Origin: Agrocybe praecox
Taxonomy: Eukaryota > Basidiomycota > Agaricomycetes > Agaricales > Agrocybaceae
Length of the DNA: 64,000 nucleotides
Reading direction: 5' to 3'
NCBI GenBank assembly: GCA_964017145.1
Contig: OZ024843.1
Location: 735,001-799,000, forward strand
Below, piece by piece: positions 1-11,760 of the stretch (its first letter is position 1; every line of letters begins with the position of its first letter). The notes beneath the pieces were generated by a model. It ran no database searches, had not been told where the DNA came from, and saw only the letters and a list, made by a program, of their open reading frames with translations. Made by a program: the position numbers and the translations under genes.

Positions 1-755
1 AGAAGGACGGCAAGAAACCGAGGCGTGGAGATTTTGTAGCTCTCAACTGCGGAATCTCTCAAGGAGGGGGCCGAGAGGCACCAGGGAACTTACGAAGCAC
101 GGGAAACGAGTCGATTTTGGAGCAGCTGAATGGACACCAGGTGTTCAGGAGGCTCGCTGGCTTTGCTTCCTGTAAGCGCCTTACTCGCTATCTGCCGTAC
201 CTCCCTTGAACTCAACTCCTCACAGCAGTTATGGCCACACACGCTCCCAACCTTTACCAGCACTACGTCGAAAAATTGAGCGAATTACACAACAAACGAC
301 CCGACCTAGAGCGGACCTTTGACGGCGCTGTTTTCAGCGCGTATGCATACAACATGGGTCCGCAAACGGTCTGCTTCAAGCACACGGACTTTGCCAACCT
401 CCCCTACGGGTGGTGCGCCATCACCCCCCTTGGCAACTTTGACCCAACCAAAGGCGGACACCTTATTTTATGGGAGTGGAAACTTGTTATTGAGTTCCCT
501 CCTGGCTCCACCATCCTTATCCCCTCCGCCGCCGTGGCGCACTCGAACGTCTCCATCCCTCCTACTGAACGCCGCTATTCGTTCGCCCAATACAGTGCAG
601 GAGGTTTATTCCGCTGGGTTGAGAACCGGCATCAGAAATCGAAGTTGTTTTTCGACTCCCTGTCGTCTGAGGAATTGGTGCAGGTCCTGGCGCGGGATAA
701 AGAGCGGTGGGCACATGGCTTGAGCCTCTTTTCGCAGCTTCCGGGAGCTGATTAG
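1..755 (+). CDS. TET/JBP-like 2-oxoglutarate Fe(II) dioxygenase, 5' end missing
   Basis: Two exons are visible: one open from the window edge to 171 and one at 226-755, joined over a 54-nt GT-AG intron (172-225). The join keeps the frame and gives the family phrase GFASSVMATHAPNLYQHY. The double-stranded beta-helix iron site is present: H-T-D at 381-389, a distal His in AHSN at 540-542, and the 2-oxoglutarate-binding Arg in ERRYSFAQY. The GGHLILWEWKLVIEFPPGST stretch is typical of the family expanded in Agaricomycetes. Members of this superfamily oxidise 5-methylcytosine or thymine in DNA; the substrate here is unknown. Published surveys link the family's spread in fungi to KDZ transposons, and a KDZ gene lies 11.3 kb downstream. 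All iron ligands are kept, so the visible part looks intact. The start lies outside the window. Confidence 0.8.
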
Positions 756-1300
756 AATACACTACTCGCTATAACTGTACATAGATAGGCACACACAGCA
801 ATGTAATGTTTTGAAAACGCACTGTGACTTCGAAGTTTAAAAATAGACGCCCCATCAACAAGAGCAACTTTGAATCAGCGTGCTGATTTCGGTTTCGTCA
901 CAGAACAGTTTTTTGAAATTTACTCTTCTTCTTCTTATGTATTTGGTTATTTTGTGCGATATTCCTTGCTCCTAAAGACGTTCTCTTGCATTCTGTCTAA
1001 ATTTTCGACTACGATATATACATTGGTAAGCTAAAATACGCATTCACTAAACTCAAGCATTTACAAGTCTACTTTAAGCCGGAACCAACATGTATTCAAT
1101 ATTTGACTCCGATAAATAGTCTCGTTGACCACGGCATGTAGGTAATGGTACCAGCTAATAACTCGTTTTTACTCTTATTTACTACCATTCCCCTTCTATC
1201 AACTACTACCCACAAGCTGAACCCACAGAGCAATGAATGTGACATTGAAGTTATCGCACTCAGGAGAGGGATTTCCATATCGAGTAACTTGGAAATCAGT
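756..1300. other. intergenic, no gene recognised
   Basis: AT-rich spacer between the dioxygenase gene and the small basic-protein gene. I see no coding signal, tRNA or clear repeat in it. Confidence 0.6.
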
Positions 1301-1308
1301 TATAAATA
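1301..1308 (+). promoter_or_regulatory. TATA-box-like site
   Basis: TATAAATA about 72 bp before the ATG at 1380, the right place for a core promoter of the small downstream gene. Confidence 0.4.
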
Positions 1309-1379
1309 GGTCTCTCCTGAGTTGGCGATTTTTACAACTTACTCTCAAGTTTACGTTTATTCTCAAATATTAAAGATCC

Positions 1380-1790
1380 ATGCCCAAGACGCTCGAGAAA
1401 AAAAACGAGGCAAGGCGAGCTCAATACCGCAGGTAACGTAGATTTTTTCATCCGTCGTACTTTTGGCTAATTCCATTGAAAGAAATGCTCACATAGAACG
1501 CCAGAAGGCGAAAGAACGAGCAAGTCGACGCAAGATGCGTGTTCAGTCAGAGGAAGAAATATCTCTGCAGCGTCAGCGACACCGAGAGGCTCAGGCCAAA
1601 TATCGAGCGTCTGATCCTTTTAAACTCAACGTCAAATCCTGCCAATATAGGTTTGTTCTTACATCACACAGCAAGTAATGTCCTGACATGTCCTGACGCA
1701 ATTGATAGGTGCAGAAAAAAGAGAGAGGCGGAGATTTTGAGAGATGAAAAAGAATACTTAGAACTCATAGCTCAGGCGCTCGATGACTGA
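1380..1790 (+). CDS. small Arg/Lys-rich protein of unknown function
   Basis: Three exons (1380-1432, 1483-1650, 1709-1790) joined over 50- and 58-nt GT-AG introns give 100 residues. The product is strongly basic and helical. It has repeated short phrases such as RRAQYRR, RQRHREAQAKYR and RCRKKREAE, and an acidic tail ending in AQALDD. Such Arg-rich helical repeats occur in many short fungal proteins and could bind nucleic acid, but no named domain is evident. The intron joins are my inference. The second acceptor falls directly before a codon that restores R-C-R-K-K. No neighbour suggests a pathway. Confidence 0.5.
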
Positions 1791-2035
1791 CACTGGATAG
1801 GTCACTCATCAGACCGATATGTTTTTTCGAGACAAACTTCATATATTTCTAAATCTCTAAATAAAGCTCAATAGTAGTATCTCGAAAATTGATATTAGCA
1901 GCGGGGAAAGTCATCATAGAAGCATAGGTAAAACATAGAGCAGCATAGGGCATAGGTACGGTGACGAGGGGTAGGCATAGGTGCAGAAAAAAGGCGAAGC
2001 GAGAGGTGTGTGTGAAGTTGACGGCCTCAAACCAT

Positions 2036-4249
2036 CTACAGGAGGTATTCAGACACACCCGTGAGGTCGTCGTACGAGAATTCAAACTCAGAGTCGGGCT
2101 CACGCTGTGCAGCACTACCCTCATCGTCCGAATTCGGAGCGTACATGTCAGCAGGGCTAGCTGTAAAGTCGCTGAATTTGCCTGTCGACGGTGGTTGTGC
2201 AGTTGAAGCCGTCGGCGGGTCGGCTGAAGGGGTCATAGTGAATGGGTTCGTTGTAGACGAAGAGCCGACGGCAATAGGAGTAGGTGAGGAGGGGAATACA
2301 AGTGGGCTGGGCGTTTGCACGGTGTTCTGACAGCTCTTTGGAGGCCGAGGGGTACCAGCAGCAGGCGCATTCAAATTTTGGCGAGGCCAACCTGCCAATT
2401 CTGCCTTGTTTGGGGTGTACTGAGCAGCCAATGAGTCGGGAGGGGGGGTCCAATTGAGCGGAGAGCTGTTTTTTACAGGCGTTACGAAAGGAGAGTCGAA
2501 CATGAAGGGGGGTGGAACGGCGGTCGGAGAATATATATTAAACGAGGCGAACGAGGCCGGAGCGAATGGGGAGTCTGGTTTGAGGCGAGGTACTGGAACG
2601 CTTTGAGCCCTGACGAAAGAACCCTGGGCTCTCTGTTTTCCTCTGCGACTGTGCACGCGAGAAGCGTCGAATGCAGGAATCTGGGGCAATGAGAAATGGG
2701 TTAGCAAAGTAATGAAGTTGTAGCGATTAAATTGAATTACATACGTCCTTGCTGTGCTGTCCAGCGCCGGACCTTCCCTCGTTGGAGAGATTGTATTCAA
2801 AAGAAATACTACAGTTCTGGAAAGAAGCTGCAGAGGGCCCGAAGTTCATGGCGTTTGGGACTACCGTAGGGGCCAAGCTACCTGGATGTTCAGTTGTTGC
2901 TCCAGCCATAACGTGAGATACAGGGTCGAAAGATGCCGGCGCTTTCGAGATTTTCGCTCCGCTGGGATTGACTTGGGTAGTGTTTGAGACTACCGCATCG
3001 GCTAAATTACCTGAATGCTGAGATGCTGCCCCAGGAATGACGTGACTCCGTGCAGGGTCGTCCAAATCCAGCGCGCTCGAGATTTTCGATCCACTGGAGA
3101 TTACTGGGTCGATGGCGGAAAGTATTTGTGACTTTTTGAATAGCTTCCGGGTGGGCACTGGGATTGTTTCCTCAACGTCGCTAACGTCGATCGCCTCCGA
3201 TGAGATCAGTGGCTTCTGCTCGACCCCTCTACCCTTTGGAGTTGGACTGGTAGTGGGGTCAATGGCCTTACGGCGGCGAGCGCGCACGAGGGGGGGGGTG
3301 GTCGAGCGATTAGGTTCGGATCGTTTGGAAATACGAGGCGTGGGGTAGTCGGAGGGAATATACATTGGATCGCCTTCGGCCCATCCAGGAGAAACCCTCC
3401 CCAGCGATGCTTTGGGGGGGTTTCTTTTCTTCTTCAAGCCGATGTAGACTTTTCTGACCACCTTCTTGGGCTGGCATGCGTCAGGCGGCGTTGGGGAGTC
3501 AGAGTAAGCGACTGTGGGAGCAGATGCAGGGGCAGTGGCAGCGACGTTAGTCTGAGAAGATAAGAAAAGAGGGGGGGGGGCTGGGTGATCGCGATGGATC
3601 TCAACATCCTCGCAGAAGTACCGGGACGTGTAGTAGCGACTGGCACTTCCCCAGTCATCCATCCGACGCATTTCAAAGCGTCTCGTGCCGTGAATATTTA
3701 CGTGGGTGTTGAACCTTAGGCACAATATCAATAGACTGGAGATATATGGGGTAGAAAAAAAACTCACTCCTCTTCGGTAAAAATGCCAACGATTTTTCCG
3801 TGGGTAACAACGAAATAGTGGGGGGTGCTAGCTGCAGGTTGTCGAATGATCAAGGGGCTGGGTGGGTCTATTGCAGACGCGTTGGGGCCGAATCCCGAAG
3901 AAACGGTGGCAGGAGGTTGATGAGGCCTATTAAAAGCAGCAAAATTAGCCGCGAATGTAGAAGTGGTAGGGGTATCGAGAGTGGTAAGGACTGGAGGGTT
4001 GACGGCAGCAGCGGTGGCCGATGCGTTGGCGCTAGCAGCAGAGAGTGGATGGTTGACATTCGCAGCAGTGGACGAAGGTTCGGTGCTAGCAGAAGAGACC
4101 GAGACCAGGGGGTCAACATCCATGGCGTTAGGATCAATAATATGGACGTTCGGTTTGGACCTTGTTGCTGTATTCCCTGTGTTAGATAGATTTGTAGCAA
4201 CCCAAGGACAGCACTTACTGATCGAAGGGTATGGTGGAAAGTTGGCCAT
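2036..4249 (-). CDS. long disordered protein with RNase H1 N-terminal/viroplasmin-like domain
   Basis: Four exons on the minus strand (4249-4219, 4176-3768, 3714-2745, 2680-2036) give 684 residues. After a Ser/Ala/Pro-rich N-terminus, residues around 135-190 read HYFVVTHGKIVGIFTEE, then NTHVNIHGTRRFE, then a segment ending in SRYYTSR. This matches the small domain shared by RNase H1 N-termini and caulimovirus viroplasmin, which binds RNA-DNA hybrids. It is split by an intron between the IFTEE part and the HVNIHG part, and the spliced frame is continuous. The remaining 490 residues are Pro/Ser/Thr-rich with basic patches and no RNase H catalytic domain. The gene is divergent from the one at 4702. 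The domain call is from pattern only. Confidence 0.6.
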
Positions 4250-4701
4250 TGGGAGAGAGCGGGGTATGTGTTTGAAACAGTGCGATAAGTGCGAGAATTC
4301 GAATCGGGTTGCGATTTGCTGAGGGAGAGCTTGAGCAAACGTTCCCTTTTATCCCTAAATCGCCTGGCGCGTGTGCGGATGGTTGTCGATAAATCTAACG
4401 GAGTAGACCCCAGGATTCCATCCGATACAATTACGCGCTGAAAGATCTTTAGATCGGGAAGATCTGAGTGACGGCAGGGAAGGGAACACGTCAATACATA
4501 GCGTCGTCTGGTGGCTTACCTTTCCGATGAGGGTCTGAAATAAACCTTAACAAATCCTCATATACATGTAGTTCCCCAGAGCCCTGTTTAACGGCACGAG
4601 TCCTGGATTTTGAGGTATGTCGGCAGCTCGATTTGTGGTGCAACAAGAACTTTGACTCACCTTGTGCATCCTACATCCTCTCCACATCCTCTCCGATAGT
4701 G

Positions 4702-7233
4702 ATGGTCAATCCTGGGTCGTTCCGAGGCGCCAGAAGAGATTTTCTGCTCAGCCAGAAGGCAGAATACGCCGCCGCTGTCGCTGATGGGACTGCACCTGAA
4801 TTACTCTTCAGTATCATCCGGAAATACTTGAAGAGGTTTCCTATTGACTTACCGCATGACGAGGAACCGTCGCCTGAGTTCCTAGAAGCTGTCGACGACG
4901 ACGAGGCGGAGCCTGAAGTAGAAGAGCCCAACCCACTCTCAATGACAAAAGAAGAATTGGAGGAGGCCGTTGCCAAATTCAAAGCGCGTCAAGAACTATT
5001 CAAGTTTCGCAAAGAGGTATGTTGCTTAGTCACACGCGTCGAGTAACGTGCTCACTGCCAACTTCTATCCGTTGTTCACATCCATCAGCAAATCAAGCGC
5101 TGGTTTAGCTACCAATACATGAAAGACCACGACATCGACCCTTCCGACAATGCTCATTGCAATCCCTATCGAGACCTGGCCTCCAGGCTCACTGGGAAGC
5201 AAGCAGTTCGTCCCCGCCTCAGGACCGGTGCTAATGTGTGGAGGAAATCTCACAAACAAGAAATTGAAAATCGACTCAAATCGTACGCTGCCGTGAAGGG
5301 TTTAGCAAAGTCTCAGTACGCTGCTTATCGTGATAAGTTTGCTCGTGAAATGTTTGAATCTCTCCCTCCGGAGGAGCAGTATGAATGGAAGGAACTTGCC
5401 AAAAAGGAGCACGAGGAAGTCCTTGCCCAGTGGAAGGCAAGTCTCACTGGAGCAGCGTCCACAAATCCTGAGGATCGTCAACGGTGCGTTATTTCTTCTT
5501 AATAAATAAACTCGTCTCCTTACTAACATACGTATAGCGCCATTCAAGGCTTGGTTCGCTTCATTCAACCCATACTCGACATGATTGCAGATAATACAGG
5601 CTGGAAGGTTACTTTTATCGCTGGTGGACCCGAGCCTGCTCAAGGTGGACTCCTCAACGTCATTAGGTGCGTTTTCCATGACTATATCTCCTCTCTTTCT
5701 TGCTGAGTCAGTTCATCCGATAGCGTACACGCGGGTACAACATCTGGGGACGTCAAAATGAATTTCGGAATCGCAGAAAGGCAGCGATTCAAAACTGTAA
5801 TCCTCCCTATATTTGGCAACTTCTTAAAAAAATGCTACAGTGAGTCGATTTGCTAATTTATATATCCCCCACAAACTCATTTACGCCCGGCAGCTGTCGA
5901 AGAGTGTCAGTCTCGCGCTCTTAGCAAGTCTGACGGCTACATTGCGTTGAACGAGCTCGAGCTTGAAACTGACACCGTACTTTTTGATAACGTACCGCAC
6001 CACTTGCTACCCATCGACCCCACCCCAGAACCTCTGGCTAAAGAAAATCAATCTAACGATGCTCCTATCCAACCACCTGTAGCAGCTCTCCCCCCGGCCT
6101 CTTCAATTCTTGCTCCTGCGAAGTCATGTACTCCATCCGCTGCGAAGAGCACGCCAGCAAGCGCTCAACTGCAGCCGACTGCTGCCCAAGTCACTGACGC
6201 ACCCAACGTATTATGCGATGCCACACTTGCCCCGTCCGGTATCCACCCAGTTTCCCCCCCTCCGTCACCTGTTGTATCCTGCCCCCCTTCCCCAATTCCT
6301 GACCCCTCTCCGCCTACTCTCTCCACCAACGCAACGTTGGTGACGGACGCGACCGACGTGCATGTGCCAGTGGCGTCCTCGTCCGAATTAGACGGCGCGG
6401 ATAAGCCGGACTTGCCCCCTCCACTGATCGTTCCCACTCATCCACCACCTCCTACCTCTCATCGTCAACTTTCTCCTCCAGATCCTCCCGAAAATGCAGT
6501 GCCGGGAGCGGATGCAAGCAGTATGTGCGGCGAAAAGGCTCCAACTGAACTCGACGACGCGGGAACTGCGGTGATATCCCCGACATCAACCATTCAAACG
6601 AGGAGCGGGACGAAACGTTCTGCTACAGTGGATGAAACAGATACACAACCAGCCTCAAAGCGTTGCCGCACTGCCGCTGCTTCTGTACTCCTTCTGGCAG
6701 ACTCTAACGCACCACCTCCGAAAATTCCCCCCTACGGCCAGAAGTTAACATGTCAATTCGTCAACGCTCGTGACCTTTTTCGCTCTGTTCCCTTGGGGGA
6801 TAAATGGACCGCTCTTGTAGCTCTTTGGATCAAGTTCGAAAGCGCCAGGCAGTACGGAGAGAGGATGAATAAGAGAATTCAGTGTAAACATCGTCCACCG
6901 GTCCTGGCTGATTGGATCAAGAGCGGTCGCTTGGTCAAATTTGCACCGAAAATTTTCTCTCCTTCACAATTCGGTCAAGGGTTCGCCAAATGGTGGGAAT
7001 ACAGTCAACCCGCGTGGCGACTTGACTCAAATGGACGCGTTTTGAAGACGAAGTTGGACGGCGATTGGAGTGCACTGGACGTTGCAGGTCCCAACGGATT
7101 CATGATGTTCATCGCTGGCCTCTTTTTCTGGGGTCGTTCTAGGAAGGGGGGTTCAAGTGATGACTCCTGGAACAGTCTTGTAGCCGACGTAACTGCTGTG
7201 CTCACTACTTTGACTAAGACTTCCCGGTGCTGA
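4702..7233 (+). CDS. expanded Agaricomycete family protein with HMG-like core, function unknown
   Basis: Five exons (4702-5016, 5089-5483, 5538-5666, 5724-5839, 5894-7233) give 764 residues. I recognise the architecture from many mushroom genomes: it starts MVNPGSFRGARRDFLLSQKA, has an acidic stretch, then QIKRWFSYQYMKDHD. Next is a helical block (NVWRKSHKQEIE to EEQYEWKELAKKEHEE) that resembles an HMG-box-like fold, then a GLVRFIQPILD segment with an IAGGPEPA turn. A Pro/Ser-rich linker (about residues 330-570) leads to a C-terminal domain with WTALVALWIKFE, FAKWWEYSQPAWR and GLFFWG. The biochemical role is unknown. Family size and neighbourhood suggest a transposon-associated or fast-evolving family, which is inference. 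All joins keep the frame and no break is seen. Confidence 0.65.
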
Positions 7234-7504
7234 TCTAATTGATAAGTAGTGTGTCTCCTACGTATGTTTTATCCGTCTATGCCACGTTATTTTTTTTTAC
7301 TCGAAATTCAATTATTGTTTGCGTCTATCCAAAAATGGCAATTTTTTCCAAGTTCGGAAGTGTGCTTTAAACGTCTCGGAAAGATAGGTTGAGATTAGAC
7401 TAATTAGGATCTTTTACATAACATCCATGATTTGTAACATTATTAAAATGGCTCCCTATCTAAAAACAAATTAGCATCCAAGTAAAAATAGTCCAACACG
7501 AAAA

Positions 7505-7863
7505 TATATCTAAAAATAACACGTCATCCATTTCTGACTTTTGCAATCCACCCAATCTCGTCCCTTTTACGTGGTGCAAAAGGCGCCTAAAAATCAAGAC
7601 CACTCGTCTGAGCCTAACCTTCCATTAAGCGCGCAAAAAGACCCACTCAAGCACCGGCTAAAGAGTAATTACTGACAAAAAGACCCAAAACTGCGTTGTT
7701 TGTTAATGTTTGCCTACGCCTTCTACGCTGCCGTGCATTTTTCCACCTCGCTTCCTTTGTGGCCCCCATACATTTTTGCCTGGTTGGGCAACTGCCCGTG
7801 TGGATGTATGACTTATGTCAGCCAGTTGCCCAGGATTGATACATGAGACTGCCTGCTACAGGT
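7505..7863 (+). repeat. diverged solo arm of the foldback-element family
   Basis: The segment begins ATCTAAAAATAACACGTCATCC and ends with ATGTATGACTTATGTCAGCC, a TTGCCCAGG core and TGCCTGCTACAGGT. It matches the long terminal arm of the element at 12979-16379 over its whole length, with many substitutions and small gaps. Its outer end (reverse complement ACCTGTAGCAGGCA) fits the left end of that element better than the right end does. No partner arm is seen nearby, so it is an old solo or truncated copy. Confidence 0.75.
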
Positions 7864-9375
7864 GGTCGTGTTTCCTAGTATAATTTAAATTTTCTGCCTC
7901 GATACATAATTTGCCATACAGAGGAACTTGAATCTCGTCCTTGAGTCACCCAAATTATCATTCATACGTGCCCAATTGAAAAAAATGTGGCGACAGTGTA
8001 TTCAATGTGATCCCCCATATAGATTGAAAGGTTTCGGAAGGTTTTTAGGTTATAGCCACGTTATAATAGCCACGGTTCGACGGACATTCGCAGCTTTGAA
8101 GATTCCGTTGAATGGAAAATAGACGCCCAAGGGTCGATAGACACTGATATAGTTCTGGCACACAAACACTACAGTAATTTGTAAATACTAGGCTATTGAG
8201 GGTTCAATTGTATATTCAAAAAAAAAAAACAATCATCGAACGACATTTATTCGCTCTATACACTAATAGGATGGGAATAATAATAATTGCGGTCCGAGTC
8301 AAACTGATTCTTGCACCTTGTTCTCCAATCTCAAATTTGTGATGGAACAATATATTGTATAGCATTTGAAACTTAGGCGGCTGATAAAACATTGGCCATA
8401 CTTGGGCCATACTGCTCTTCTGCGCTAAAGGATTGAAAGGATATTGGTCGGTAGCCAGTATGAACATATATTGACGTTAGACTTACACGACAGAAATTGC
8501 GCGCCAAAGGATCATCCAAAGATTTGCCAAAGATCAGAAGTTAATCGCAGCTATGAGGCTTCAGTCGAGAATATTGTCTGTAAATGGGGAGTTTACTTGT
8601 TTGGAAGGCGTACTTACCCGCTCACATAGCATCGGTATTACTCTTTCGCTCTGCCAACCGACACGAGATGACAGGTTGACATGTTACCAGAGAGAACAAC
8701 CTATCGACGATTTGACTTCCACCACTGGTTGCGTCCGCTCACAACGAACATGGCACGAACACAGTATACATAATAAGTACTCACTAGCGTGTTAGCATAT
8801 TAACCCGACATTCACGATAGCAAAGTGTCGTTCCAAATAGAATAGATAATGGAAGCGACCCCTTACATCGTGAGACGAGAGGATCGAGTGGCCTGAAGTT
8901 CGAACGTCGAAATACTGTTGGAAATCATGGAGACGAGTGATAACTAGATTAGACAGATAAGATTGGAACTCACATATGTACATGACGCAAAAATCTGCAC
9001 TGTTGTAACGTTAACGATAAGTTATAATTACAACATTTTATTTGCATTCTAATCACCAGTCTCTTGAAGAAATTAAGACTTAGTCAAAAGCAATGAAAAA
9101 TAGCGGCAGTGAGTACTTAACACTAGAAGGGAGCACAAAGAAGTAAATATACGAGGCCAACATCGAACAAAGTGGCGATCTTGAGAAATTTCTTGGCGGT
9201 TGAAATAGCGATCACGAGCGATGTTTGACGATCGTCAGCGAATTGGCATAGCGATCATGGCGATCACAGACGATAATTTACAAATCGTTAGCGACCATCG
9301 TGTGACTAACGAACAATGCTTGCGTATCAAATAAAGATAAGTTCTAAAGAAGGGAATTAGATCGACTTTGTAATA
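7864..9375. other. intergenic, no gene recognised
   Basis: AT-rich sequence with only short spurious frames. Around 9170-9300 the motif GCGATC and variants (GCGATCATGGCGATCAC, AGCGATG) recur, a short degenerate repeat of unknown origin. Confidence 0.5.
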
Positions 9376-9430
9376 TGGTCATATGGTCGAGTGGTAACAT
9401 TGCAGTTGTGTCGGAGTTCGATTCCCGTCA
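9376..9430 (+). repeat. tRNA-like remnant (Pol III A/B-box-like)
   Basis: TGGTCGAGTGGTAA resembles a tRNA D-arm/A box, and GAGTTCGATTCCCG resembles a T-loop/B box. Only about 20 nt separate them, too little for an anticodon arm, so this is not a functional tRNA. A SINE head or a truncated tRNA pseudogene would fit. Confidence 0.35.
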
Positions 9431-9728
9431 GTAACTTTTTGTCAATCTATAATGACAGGATTTGACAGCTCCTTTGCTTCTATTTGGAATACGGCCAGAA
9501 ACTGCCAACTCATACAGTGTTCGACTTTTGCGGTGTCATCGGTTTCGCTGAGCATCAAGTACGTATATCTATGTCGTTATTTTTATATTCATATTTATGG
9601 AATAAGTTCAGGCATAATTTCAGCTAGACCGTGCATACTTTCCGGTCAGAGACGAGGTAAGTTGTAGTTAAACAAATGCGCCGACTTTGACCGTCATCCA
9701 TTTCTTTAGTTCGACTCTTCTGCTCCCA

Positions 9729-9998
9729 ATGATATTCCCCTTCAAAATGAGAAAACGGAAATTCTGCCCCGATTGCTTGCTCCATGTTCGGCATATTCGC
9801 CGGTTACAACAAGAAATCGAGGACCTGCAAACGTCGAATTTGCGCTTGCTTGTTAAGGTCCTCCAGCTCCATAGTGAACTAGCAAGGGCAAGACATGGGT
9901 CACGTATTTTGAAGGAGGCGCGGGACGAATTTGAGGAGAGGTATATCCTCTTGCAAGCGATTTTGCGCGACATCTTGGATGACATGGGAAGAGCTTGA
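9729..9998 (+). CDS. small coiled-coil protein
   Basis: An ORF of about 89 residues beginning MIFPFKMRKRKFCPDC. A CPDC pair is followed by a long heptad-like helix (HIRRLQQEIEDLQTSNLRLL through EARDEFEERYILLQAILR). The leucine spacing and charge pattern look like a real coiled coil. A possible intron with GTAAG at 9660 and an AG at 9711 precedes the start, so there may be an upstream exon that I could not identify. Function unknown. It faces the minus-strand gene at 10269. Confidence 0.4.
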   Translation: MIFPFKMRKRKFCPDCLLHVRHIRRLQQEIEDLQTSNLRLLVKVLQLHSELARARHGSRILKEARDEFEERYILLQAILRDILDDMGRA

Positions 9999-10268
9999 TT
10001 GTCGGAAGACATGGCTCTGGGCGGTGTGCGACATGCAGGCAGGAACTTCTGCAATCTCTGCCGAATACCCACAGTTCACATTTACCCCCAACATCTTGTA
10101 TATTGCACTTCACGCTGTATAAAACTGTGACTTCAATTTGCCTAATCTTTAATCACGGTCCATAAAGTTGATTTAATTGTAACGTAAGCGGCAAGGAATG
10201 AGTTATCGAACAGCAAACATATATGTTATTAACTTAGTCACGAACAGATTTCAAACAGATTTAGTAAA

Positions 10269-11760
10269 TCAACAGGGAAGGTCTCCGTATAAATGACGGT
10301 AGCGAGTAAGTATGTCGTGCTGGATAGAAGCCTCCTTCTCAGCAGCGAGCCTCTGCGCTTCTGATTCTTCGAAGAGGCGTTGAATTTCCGCAGTATCCAT
10401 GCGACGTGCACTGAGCAGCGTAGAGACAGTGTCGTTGAAGCTGGTTGCGAGCGCATTCGCGGTATCGCCAGCTTCACGACACAACCTGGGTGACGCGTAC
10501 GACAGAGGTCCCCCTTTTGCACTGGTGTGTTGTGCTCCGAAGAACAACCATGCACCAGTTTCCCTGGATAGAGCTTCACACTAGATGATATAATTCAGTA
10601 ATCAATCATAGAACTGAAATTAGCGGGATAGGTACCCGTTCTATTATCTTATTAGCCAGTCGAGAAAAGCGTTGAGACGCTTTCCTCGAGTTTTCTATGA
10701 CGTTGGGAAAGGGCTTGGTGCGATATATGCCTGACGGATGTACAATTAGTGATGCAACACTAGAGAGAACCTGACATGTACTTACTGTAGTCACTGTTTC
10801 CTCGTTTCACGCCAACGACATGACCATACAATGGTTTAGCTTGCGTTGCTTTGGGTTTCGCGGAGAAGAGATTCCTTGGCGGCGATGAAATGGGAGACGG
10901 AGAGGAAAATGTCGAAGATTCACGGAAGGTTGTATCCACTTGAGTAGTAGGGGATGATGGTGTGGTAGGCCCGGAGGGTGATGACGAAAGAGAGCTTGAT
11001 GTGGTGGTCTGTTCACGCAGTATGGGATCTATGGTCTCCTCATCAAATACATCCTTCGATGGGACGGATCTTCGAGGTGTCACTGGCCCAATAAAAGAAG
11101 TATGTGGGGGGTACGCCGCTGGAGTTGGAATAACCCCTACTACATGTGGCAAAGGGGCTGGTTGTTGAGCGACTATGGGCTGTGCAGTGACGACGGGTAC
11201 AATGCCGCCTTGGGTGGTCAATGAGGCAACAAGCTGTATATCGATTGGTATATTAATACGTTGGACTAGCAACATAAAGAGCATACCATACCTGTCCGGC
11301 GGCCTGCTGAGCTAGGAAGGTTCGACCTTTGGATGTGTGCAAACACTGAGACCTAAGAGGTTGCCCATAGCAAGACTGGCATTTGCGACTATTGCCCGAG
11401 GGACCTGGCTACCGGAGAGTTACTAGGTATTACACAGAATCATGAGTGGACGGTGACACACCACATCTGTTTTTTCAGGACGAACAGAAGTATCCTTGCC
11501 CCTCTCCTCGTTGGCTAGAGCCGTGGGTGCAGCATTACCCACAGCAAGGGATGATGCCTATGGTTACAAGTTCAGAGTGATATGGAAGGTTACATCTAAG
11601 AGTGGATATAACCGACCTGCTCTGTGGTGACCTTGTCCTGTAGGAATTTCTGACCTCTCGATGTGTGAATACACTCGCTTCTGAGTGGACGACCTTCGCA
11701 TTTTGCGCATCTTTGTGGTTGGCGAGAGCGTTTGGTTATTTTCTTCGGTGACTTGGGCAT
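10269..11760 (-). CDS. protein with two CxxC...CxHTS motifs, function unknown
   Basis: Six minus-strand exons (11760-11617, 11557-11462, 11408-11292, 11233-10786, 10730-10636, 10580-10269) join in frame to 403 residues. Introns are 53-59 nt. The N-terminal 130 residues hold two copies of one motif: CAKCEGRPLRSECIHTSRG and CQSCYGQPLRSQCLHTSKG, each followed by a conserved FL. The spacing C-x2-C-x7-C-x-H suggests a small zinc-binding unit. A Ser/Thr/Pro-rich linker follows, then a helical C-terminus with an Arg/Lys/Glu-rich end (LLSARRMDTAEIQRLFEES). The start MPKSPKKITKRSRQ is basic and possibly nuclear. It is divergent from the KDZ gene, with 296 bp between them. I know no named family for the motif. 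Confidence 0.6.

Noticed and set aside
9376..9430. Functional tRNA gene
   Set aside because: D- and T-arm-like parts are too close for an anticodon arm and no acceptor stem pairs.
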